From contig JACRLJ010000020.1 of NCBI GenBank assembly GCA_016215105.1, positions 7,786 through 42,147 on the forward strand: a stretch of DNA of 34,362 nt, read 5' to 3'. This stretch comes from Candidatus Hydrogenedentota bacterium (GTDB taxonomy: Bacteria; Hydrogenedentota; Hydrogenedentia; Hydrogenedentales; SLHB01). The notes under the pieces are model-generated. The model was not told the origin of the DNA. It ran no database searches and saw nothing but the letters and a program-made list of their open reading frames with translations. Positions 25,776 to 32,320 of this stretch are shown here, piece by piece (position 1 is the first letter of the stretch; each line of letters opens with the position of its first letter). Both the position numbers and the translations under genes were made by a program.

Positions 25776-28700
25776 TCACTGAGTTACCTGTAGAATCTGC
25801 GCTGACTGAAGAGTAACCGGTCCGATTAGCCCGGACTCCTGCAATGGCGAGTCCTTCTTCCAGAGCCGCCACGTGGTAAAGGCGATTCGGCCCGTGGGAC
25901 TGGGTTTGCCTTCGTTCACCCACTGCGGCCATTCCTTGAGCGTGCCTTCGGGATTGCGCGCACTGTCCTCGGGGAGTTGCTCGTCACCAATCAGGCGGTT
26001 CACCCAGAGGTTGACGACGCTTACCTCCAGCGTGTTATCACCCGGTTTAGCGGCGGCGGTGATGTCCACGCGATAGGGCGGTTTCCAGAGGACGCCGAGA
26101 TCTTTCCCGTTGAGCTTTACCTGGGCCATCACTTGGACTTTTCCGAGATCCAGGTACAGGCGGCGGCCAGCGCCAAGCAGTTCGTTGGGCGCGTTGATGG
26201 TCTTGGTGTACGTCGCCGTGCCGGAGAAGTATTTGACACCAGGGTCGCTGTGTTCGCTCCACGAGATGAGCTTATCGAGAGTGACCTTTTCCGGAGCGCC
26301 CGAGTTCGGCGAAAACCGGACTTCCCAGGGGCCGGCCACATCAACTTGTGTCTTGGGCAGCGCCGCATCGACCGTCTGAGTTTGGCCGGATGCGAGTTTC
26401 ACGTCGTACCGTCCGGGCTGCCACGCCTCCAACAGAAGTTTGCCGTCCGCGCCTATGTAGACGTTGGCGATTTGTTCGGCCCCCTTGGGCACCGGGAGGA
26501 GATGGACAGTATCCATATCCGTCCCTGTCGCCGTGAGATGCTTTCCGTCCGTGGTGTACTCCACCACGAGCGTCTTCACCACATTGACGGCCGGATCGTC
26601 ACCCTGCGCCATTCGGGGCACCTCAAAGCTGGACTCTCCCGCGTCCACAATTTGCTGGAGCTTGGACTTGACGTCGCGTGTGCGGCTGGCGTCGCTGGGT
26701 ACGCCGTACGTAGCCTTGTCCACAGTGATCTTCGGCAAGACGTTGTTCAGATACACCGTATCCGGATCCGCTCCCGTCACCGTACAATGCTGATCGCCGA
26801 CGGTGTACTCGATCACGGCGCGTTTCTCTTTATTCGGCGCCGGGTCCTTCGTCTCGGCCAACAGTGAAACCCGCAAGGCCGTGTCGCCGCTGTCGATTCG
26901 TTTCTGTACCTCGTCTTTGACATCGCGCGTCAATTGTGCGTCTGTCAGAATTCCATACGTGGCCTTCGTCACCACAACCTTCGGCGCCGGATCGTCAACC
27001 GACAGGAGCGGCTTACCGTCGCGGGCGACGGCGGTGACCGAGCCGGTGCCCGGCGCAGCGGCGTTACGGAAGACAACGAACACCGATCCGCCCGGATCTA
27101 ACCGAAACGAGACACTCGTGACGCCGCCGTTCTCGGTGTACATGCCTGCCGGTTCGGTACGGCCCGTGTCAGGCCACCAAAGCTCCGGCGCTTTGCCGCT
27201 GACCCGGAACGTGCAACTAGTTTCCATGGAAGCCGCCTCCGGGTTCGCCACGAAATAGATATCTGCGTTCGCAGTCGAGCGATGGATGAAATTCAGGTTA
27301 CCACGATTCGCAAAGTCCGGCCGCGTTCCTGAACTAGACAGCGCCTTCTCCGGCGTAACGCCGCAGAGCACGCGCCCTTGGCCGAAGCGGTGTTCCTTGA
27401 CCGACTTTCCATCGCAGTCCGCCCAGACCTCGTTCGCAATCTGTTTCACCTCGTCGTCGCACTTCGGATAGTCCGTCAGACTGGGCGACTTGGTGGGCCG
27501 TGGACCAACGACGGTGGCGCCGGCTTGGACCAGTTCCTTGATCTTACGCAGCAGCGGCGGCGTCATGATGGCCTCGTCAGGCAGGACCAGAATCCGATAG
27601 CTCATGCCGTCCGGCAACACGATACGCCCATCCTTGACCGTCATGCGCGTGAGAACCACCTCGGCGCCGCAATTATCGTAGTCGTAACCCCGCCGATTGT
27701 GCGGCCGAAACCCTTGCGGCGCGAATTCCGGCTGCAGGTAACAGATGTCCGCTACAAACAGTCCCTGGCGCAGCATGTACTGGCAACGCGCCAAGTACTG
27801 GTGCCAGGCAGGGCTCATATCCCACCACGTTTCGGTCCGCTCGTAGTGGAGGCCCCAGGGCCCCATGGTCATTCCGGGTCGGCGATCCGCCCAGGGTTGC
27901 AGCGCGTAGCGGTGAAACACAAAGCGGTTCACACCATCACAGAATGCGCGATCCCCGAGCGCCTTGATGGAAGCCGGATGCTGCTGCCACTTTTCACGAT
28001 CGTCCGCGGTAAACGCCTCCGCACCGAGGATCGGTTTGCCATAGGTGTGCGCGGCCGACGCCATTTCTTTTGGAGTGGGGAAGCCGGCTCCACCGATCCA
28101 GAACTCGCACATAGGCTCATCGGCGCGGCCACCGTAGGCGATATCGTCGGTCGGCCCGCCGTAGGCCTCGATCGACAGCTTCATGCCGTGTTGGCGGGCC
28201 AGCTCTTGCATACGCCCCGCGTAATTGTCAGCCACCATCTCCGCGATGGTCATCCGGAGATCCCACAGAAAGCGTTCGGAGATTTCCAGACTCCCGACAA
28301 CGCGTCCGGTGAACGCGGGAAGGAACGGGGTCATGTCGTAGCCGCGCCGTTTCTGGAATTCCTCACGCATTCGCGCGGTCCAATTCTGCGCGCCGTTCTC
28401 CCAGCTATCGATGTGCGTGGTCACCAGGGTCTTGCCCGCGGCGGCGCCGACGTCCGCGATGAGCGGGCCCATCATGCCCGCGAAGTTCGCCTCAATGCCT
28501 TCCTTGCTCAGCTTGTCGCATTCGAGACCTCGCCCGCTTTCCGGGGCTGGAGCGTTCTCCATACCGGTGCTGGTGTGACCAAAGCGGACGACTGTCCACT
28601 TGCCGGCCGGCGCGTCCCACACGAGGTGTCCGTCCTTGTCCATCTTCGGGGTCAGGTCAATCATTTTCCCGCGGTCGATTACCATTTCAGCCAGAAGGTC

Positions 28701-29312
28701 CTTCGGACTAGCCCATCCACCAAAACCCACCGCATAGCCCGCCTTGTTGGGGAGGTTCTCGATTCGGTACGCGCCGGTTGCGGGGAAGGCCTGCACGGCG
28801 ATGTCGCGATAGAATCCGGCGACCGCCTGGGCTTGAGGAAGTTTCGCGTCAAAATGCTGTGGCCCCTCGACGTTAGTCTCGGTGAAGACCACCTTCTGCA
28901 TGGATTGTTCGGGTTTGATCCAAGGGCCGCCGCTGCCGTTCCAGCCCGCATCGTCATTCATATTCACTTCGAGACCGAGCCGTTGGGCCTCCGTGACGAC
29001 AAACTTGAACAAGTCCCGCCACTGCGCGCTCATGAACGGTATCGGGCCCTTGGGAATGCCCTGGTCCACTTCCATGATCAGCACTCCGCCAATTCCCACT
29101 CGTTTCATGGCCTCGAGGTCCGCGGTAATGCCTTCGCGGGTGATGTTGCCGTTCAGCCAGAACCAATACACCCACGGCCGGGCCGTATCAGGCGGTTTCG
29201 CAAAGCCGTTTTCCAGGTCGTCCGCGCGGACCACTGCGTTGAAGACTAGCGAGAGCGCGGCAACCACACACGCCGCGGCGATTCGGTTTCCAGTTCGCGA
29301 ACTCATTTTCAT
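25776..29312 (-). CDS. GH106-like alpha-L-rhamnosidase with tandem DUF3395-like repeats, secreted
   Basis: The 1178-residue product has a Sec signal (about 1-30; RIAAACVVAALSLVFNAVV). It then shows the GH106 N-terminal signature: PPDTARPWVYWFWLNGNI, ADLEAMKRVGIGGVLIME and VNMNDDAGWNGSGGPW, leading into a long TIM-barrel region (about 40-700) with GKTLVTTHIDSWENG and a LSIEAYGGPTDD segment. A galactose-binding-like beta-sandwich lies at about 1010-1170 (YLDLGKVQVMAQVKLNGKDL, WVNRLIGDEQLPED). Between these, residues 777-859 and 860-940 are two copies of an approximately 83-residue repeat (PKxxVxKATYG ... TRDVK ... VEYT ... TGxDxDTVxL) resembling DUF3395. GH106 enzymes remove alpha-L-rhamnose from pectin-type or other rhamnosides. 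AAGGAG lies 5 bases before the ATG. A rhamnose transporter is divergently oriented next to it. Confidence 0.85.
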   Translation of the reverse strand: MKMSSRTGNRIAAACVVAALSLVFNAVVRADDLENGFAKPPDTARPWVYWFWLNGNITREGITADLEAMKRVGIGGVLIMEVDQGIPKGPIPFMSAQWRDLFKFVVTEAQRLGLEVNMNDDAGWNGSGGPWIKPEQSMQKVVFTETNVEGPQHFDAKLPQAQAVAGFYRDIAVQAFPATGAYRIENLPNKAGYAVGFGGWASPKDLLAEMVIDRGKMIDLTPKMDKDGHLVWDAPAGKWTVVRFGHTSTGMENAPAPESGRGLECDKLSKEGIEANFAGMMGPLIADVGAAAGKTLVTTHIDSWENGAQNWTARMREEFQKRRGYDMTPFLPAFTGRVVGSLEISERFLWDLRMTIAEMVADNYAGRMQELARQHGMKLSIEAYGGPTDDIAYGGRADEPMCEFWIGGAGFPTPKEMASAAHTYGKPILGAEAFTADDREKWQQHPASIKALGDRAFCDGVNRFVFHRYALQPWADRRPGMTMGPWGLHYERTETWWDMSPAWHQYLARCQYMLRQGLFVADICYLQPEFAPQGFRPHNRRGYDYDNCGAEVVLTRMTVKDGRIVLPDGMSYRILVLPDEAIMTPPLLRKIKELVQAGATVVGPRPTKSPSLTDYPKCDDEVKQIANEVWADCDGKSVKEHRFGQGRVLCGVTPEKALSSSGTRPDFANRGNLNFIHRSTANADIYFVANPEAASMETSCTFRVSGKAPELWWPDTGRTEPAGMYTENGGVTSVSFRLDPGGSVFVVFRNAAAPGTGSVTAVARDGKPLLSVDDPAPKVVVTKATYGILTDAQLTRDVKDEVQKRIDSGDTALRVSLLAETKDPAPNKEKRAVIEYTVGDQHCTVTGADPDTVYLNNVLPKITVDKATYGVPSDASRTRDVKSKLQQIVDAGESSFEVPRMAQGDDPAVNVVKTLVVEYTTDGKHLTATGTDMDTVHLLPVPKGAEQIANVYIGADGKLLLEAWQPGRYDVKLASGQTQTVDAALPKTQVDVAGPWEVRFSPNSGAPEKVTLDKLISWSEHSDPGVKYFSGTATYTKTINAPNELLGAGRRLYLDLGKVQVMAQVKLNGKDLGVLWKPPYRVDITAAAKPGDNTLEVSVVNLWVNRLIGDEQLPEDSARNPEGTLKEWPQWVNEGKPSPTGRIAFTTWRLWKKDSPLQESGLIGPVTLQSAQILQVTQ
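26497..26984 (-). repeat. Intragenic tandem repeat, two copies of about 83 codons
   Basis: Within the GH106 gene the segment encoding residues 777-859 is followed directly by a second, diverged copy (860-940). Shared positions: PK-x-x-V-x-KATYG at the start, a TRDVK core, a DPA segment, a VEYT strand and a final DTVYL/DTVHL. The copies differ enough that duplication is old. They form an accessory domain pair inserted before the C-terminal beta-sandwich. Confidence 0.7.
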
Positions 29313-29785
29313 GAAGGCTCCTTTTCACCGTCCCCAAGAGAGAGGCTCATGCTTGCACGATACCCTTGCGAGTTTCCCACGCCCCGGCACACCGCGAGTC
29401 CAATACGTCCGGTCACCATGGTAGTCCCCAAAACATAGCCGTTCAACGCATCTCCAGGCCAGACAAGAATCGCCGCCAAGAGCCGCTCGGACGCTCGGCT
29501 AAAGTAGGCGCGGTGTCTCGCCGCGCTGTCGGGACGCAAAGGACTCGAATGTTTGTAGCGCCTACTCTGGGCGCGTCGTACAAGTTAGGCGCTGGCGCCC
29601 GGACGGCGCGGAGAGACACCGCGCCTACTTTTGGCCGATTCGGTTCGGCTCAGAGCAGTCCCGTCTCCGCGTTAATCGCCAGTTGCGCGGCCGCCGCCTC
29701 CGACAGACTTGCATCCTCCGCGCGTATTCGCCAAAGTAGGTCTCGGCGGGAACCAGGGGATTGTGCGAAAGGAGCAGGCGTTGAC
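29313..29785. other. Divergent intergenic region with inverted repeats
   Basis: This 473-base gap separates the divergent GH106 and RhaT genes and must hold both promoters, though I could not place either with confidence. A plus-strand frame runs through it into rhaT from 29366 but is Arg/Ser/Ala-rich and crosses the repeat cluster, so it is not taken as coding. AAAGGAG at 29768-29774 is the rhaT ribosome binding site. Confidence 0.5.
29501..29631. repeat. Imperfect 30-bp inverted repeat with nested shorter copies (REP/MITE-like)
   Basis: Bases 29501-29530 and 29602-29631 are reverse complements at 28 of 30 positions; the shared core is AAAGTAGGCGCGGTGTCTC, and similarity continues a few bases outward with one indel. 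Inside the 71-base centre, AGCGCCTA (29557-29564) pairs with TAGGCGCT (29586-29593). A degenerate third copy, CCAAAGTAGGTCTC, lies at 29731-29744 and lacks 7 bases of the core. There is no transposase and no T-run, so a terminator or complete insertion sequence is unlikely. It could be a small palindromic mobile element or a large transcript hairpin. Confidence 0.75.
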
Positions 29786-30838
29786 ATGAATCCAAACCCT
29801 GTACTGGGGGTAATTCTGCATGCCATCGGTGGCTTGGCTGCGGGGAGTTTCTATATTCCCTATAAGGGCGTGCGGCGTTGGGCTTGGGAAAGCTACTGGC
29901 TGGTGGGCGGGTTCTTCAGTTGGATTATTGCGCCGTGGGTGGCCGCGCTCTTGCTCATCCCGGAACTAGGAAACGTGTTCAGGACCGCGCCGGTCAGCAG
30001 TCTGGTGTGGACGTACGTCTTCGGTGTCCTGTGGGGCATCGGCGGGCTGACATTTGGCTTGTCTATGCGGTATTTGGGCCTGTCACTAGGATACGCGCTG
30101 GCCTTAGGCTTCTGCGCCGCCTTTGGAACAATCATCCCGCCAGTCTTCTTTGGGACTTTTCCCGAGCTGCTTTCCACTGTCTCCGGGGCCGTCACGCTCT
30201 TCGGTGTCTTCGTATGCCTGGGGGGGATTGCCGTGAGCGGGCGCGCGGGCGTTCTAAAAGAGAAGGAAATGTCCGATAGCGCGAAGAGAGAGTCCATCGA
30301 GGAATTCAGTTTTGCCAAGGGACTCTGGATTGCGATCTTCGCCGGGGTCATGAGCGCGTGTATGGCCTTCGCGATGGCGGCCGGCAAGCCGATTGCCGCG
30401 TGCGCGGTCGACCACGGCGCGGCCGACTTGTGGAAGAACATGCCGGTTCTGATTGTGGCGCTGTTGGGCGGGTTCACGACGAACTTTGTGTGGTGTCTGT
30501 ACTTAAACCTGAAGAACGGCACGTTTCTCGACTATACCAGCGGTGGAAAACATGCTTTGCCCAACTATGTTCTAAGCGCCACGGCGGGCGTGATATGGTA
30601 CCTGCAATTCTTCTTCTACAGCATGGGCACGACGAAGATGGGCAAGTACGACTTCTCGAGTTGGACCATACACATGGCCTTCATCATCGTGTTCAGTACG
30701 ATGTGGGGCCTCTTCTTCCGCGAATGGCGCGGCGCCAGCCCGCGCGCCCGCGGGCTGGTGTTCACCGGTATCGCGGTCCTGGTGCTCTCAACCATTGTGA
30801 TTGGCGCGGGGAACTATCTGGAAAGCGCCGCCAAGTAA
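29786..30838 (+). CDS. rhaT: L-rhamnose-proton symporter RhaT-like transporter
   Basis: The 350-residue product is close to the length of E. coli RhaT (344) and consists almost entirely of hydrophobic helices, about ten. Family-like segments are HAIGGLAAGSFYIPYKGVRR at the N terminus, SYWLVGGFFSWIIAPW, WGIGGLTFGLSMRYLGLSLG and GKYDFSSWTIHMAF near the end. RhaT imports L-rhamnose with a proton across the inner membrane. Start choice: the open frame extends to 29366, but the upstream part is Arg-rich and non-membrane; the ATG at 29786 has AAAGGAG 11 bases before it and opens directly into the first helix. Flanked by GH106 and GH78 rhamnosidase genes, which supports rhamnose as substrate. Confidence 0.85.
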   Translation: MNPNPVLGVILHAIGGLAAGSFYIPYKGVRRWAWESYWLVGGFFSWIIAPWVAALLLIPELGNVFRTAPVSSLVWTYVFGVLWGIGGLTFGLSMRYLGLSLGYALALGFCAAFGTIIPPVFFGTFPELLSTVSGAVTLFGVFVCLGGIAVSGRAGVLKEKEMSDSAKRESIEEFSFAKGLWIAIFAGVMSACMAFAMAAGKPIAACAVDHGAADLWKNMPVLIVALLGGFTTNFVWCLYLNLKNGTFLDYTSGGKHALPNYVLSATAGVIWYLQFFFYSMGTTKMGKYDFSSWTIHMAFIIVFSTMWGLFFREWRGASPRARGLVFTGIAVLVLSTIVIGAGNYLESAAK

Positions 30839-30949
30839 CAGACGGATTACCATCTGGATATTGAACCCGCAACGTGTCATTCTGCGCCGCGACCCCGGCA
30901 TGGAGCTGTTTATGACAAGAAGACTGAGCAAAGGCGCCGTCGCCGGGAG

Positions 30950-30969
30950 GGCGGATGTCCTCATCCGCC
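30950..30969. repeat. Perfect 8-bp stem hairpin in the rhaT/URO-D gap
   Basis: GGCGGATG (30950-30957) and CATCCGCC (30962-30969) form a perfect stem with a TCCT loop. No T-run follows, so it is not a classic intrinsic terminator. It may be a dispersed palindromic repeat or an RNA stem affecting the downstream gene. The surrounding 255-base gap (30839-31093) has only a 91-codon open frame that I do not consider coding. Confidence 0.5.
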
Positions 30970-31093
30970 GGTCGGAGCGTCTAGACCGATACCTACTCGA
31001 GTGTGGCCTTAGGGGCTGTCTTCGTAGTGAAGAAGGAAACGAGGAGGGCCGGGTGGATTCACGTCGGCCGAGCTGACGGACTGGATTGATATA

Positions 31094-32260
31094 ATGAGAG
31101 AAACCATGACATCGCGGCAACGCGTGCAGGCCGCGCTCAATCACGAAGCGCCGGATCGTGTGCCGATAGATCTGGGCGGGTTCCAGACGGGCATCCACCG
31201 AATCCCGTACACCTGTCTTCTTGAACACCTCGGCATCCGCGATGAGGTGACGATCCTTGATCCCGTCCAGCAACTGGCCAAGCCATGTGAGGCGGTGCTG
31301 GAACGCTTCCACGTGGATACGCGCTACGTCGTGGCGGGCGCGCCGGAAAGTTTCAAGGGCGGCATCGAACAGCACACGCGCGACGGACGGCTATGGCACG
31401 ATCTGCGGGACGAATTTGGCGTCGTCTGGTCCATGCCGGACGACCAACCATTGTACATGGACATCTCGCACCATCCGCTGGAAGACGCGGCCATCCGCGA
31501 TGTGACTGCATATTCCTTCCCGCGCGGCAACGATCCTACCCGATTTCGTGGATTGCGCGAGCGGGCGCTGGAATTACGAGACCACACGCCCTATGCCATC
31601 TGCACGGGTATCGGCGGCGTGGTCTATGAGTACTGCTGGTACTTGCGCGGCCTTGCGCGGTGGCTGACGGATATGCTCGAGAACCCGGCCTTCTGCGAAG
31701 CCCTGCTGGATCAGACGCTGAGATTTTGGCTGGACTACTACACCGGTTTCATGCGCGAGGTGGGCGATATCGTGGACGTCGTGATGATCGGCGACGACCT
31801 GGCCGGACAAGCCGGTCCGCTGTTTGCGCCGGAATTCTATCGGGCCGTGGTCAAGCCGCGTCAGAAGCGGTTGGTGCAACACATCAAGTCGCTGACCAGC
31901 GCGCACGTCTGGTACCACACCTGCGGATCATGCGTGACGTACATTCCCGATCTGCTGGACAACGGCATCGATATTCTGAACCCCGTGCAAATCAGCGCCG
32001 AGGGAATGGACACGCGAATGTTGAAAGAGCGCTTCGGCCAGCGCCTCACGTTCTGGGGCGGCGGCATTGACGCGCAACATGTGTTGCCGTCGGAGTCGCC
32101 GGAAGTCATCCGAGAGCACGTCCGGCGCAATCTCGAGGTGTTCAAACCCGGCGGAGGCTACGTCTTCAACAATTGCCACAACATACAGGCGGGAGTTCCT
32201 CCGGAAAATATTCTGGCGCTCTTCGACGCCGCGTACGAGTTCGGATTCTACGAAGAGTAG
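31094..32260 (+). CDS. Uroporphyrinogen decarboxylase family protein (URO-D/MtaA-like)
   Basis: The 388-residue protein belongs to the URO-D superfamily: SRQRVQAALNHEAPDRVPID at the start, a barrel with GDDLAGQAGPLFAPEFYRAV near 240, the HTCGSCVTYIPDLLDNGIDILNPVQ segment and FWGGGIDAQHVLP. Besides heme enzymes this fold includes corrinoid-protein methyltransferases (MtaA/CmuA). The HxCGS segment lies where zinc-binding His/Cys residues occur in those methyltransferases, which favours a methyltransferase-like role over heme synthesis; the neighbours also make heme synthesis unlikely. No corrinoid protein is encoded in the window. The ATG at 31094 lacks a clear ribosome binding site; the ATG at 31106 (Met5) is an alternative. 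It lies 60 bases upstream of the GH78 gene and may be co-transcribed with it. Confidence 0.8.
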   Translation: MRETMTSRQRVQAALNHEAPDRVPIDLGGFQTGIHRIPYTCLLEHLGIRDEVTILDPVQQLAKPCEAVLERFHVDTRYVVAGAPESFKGGIEQHTRDGRLWHDLRDEFGVVWSMPDDQPLYMDISHHPLEDAAIRDVTAYSFPRGNDPTRFRGLRERALELRDHTPYAICTGIGGVVYEYCWYLRGLARWLTDMLENPAFCEALLDQTLRFWLDYYTGFMREVGDIVDVVMIGDDLAGQAGPLFAPEFYRAVVKPRQKRLVQHIKSLTSAHVWYHTCGSCVTYIPDLLDNGIDILNPVQISAEGMDTRMLKERFGQRLTFWGGGIDAQHVLPSESPEVIREHVRRNLEVFKPGGGYVFNNCHNIQAGVPPENILALFDAAYEFGFYEE

Positions 32261-32320
32261 ATCGCGACCTGCTGCGCCGCGGCTTCTGTACCTGGATAGC
32301 GAGTCAACAAGGAACAATTC

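Noticed and set aside
27378-29249. 623-codon open frame on the plus strand opposite the GH106 gene
   Set aside because: It is a shadow frame of a high-GC gene: no ribosome binding site, no domain, Arg/His/Gly-rich composition, and fully antisense to a clearly assigned enzyme.
29366-29785. N-terminal extension of RhaT by 140 residues
   Set aside because: It is Arg/Ser-rich, runs through the inverted repeats, and RhaT proteins begin at the first membrane helix.
30801-31076. 91-codon frame between rhaT and the URO-D gene
   Set aside because: It starts inside rhaT, contains the hairpin and has no motif.
31094-32260. Heme-biosynthetic uroporphyrinogen decarboxylase (hemE)
   Set aside because: The HTCGSC segment and the glycan-degradation neighbours fit the wider URO-D/methyltransferase group better than HemE.
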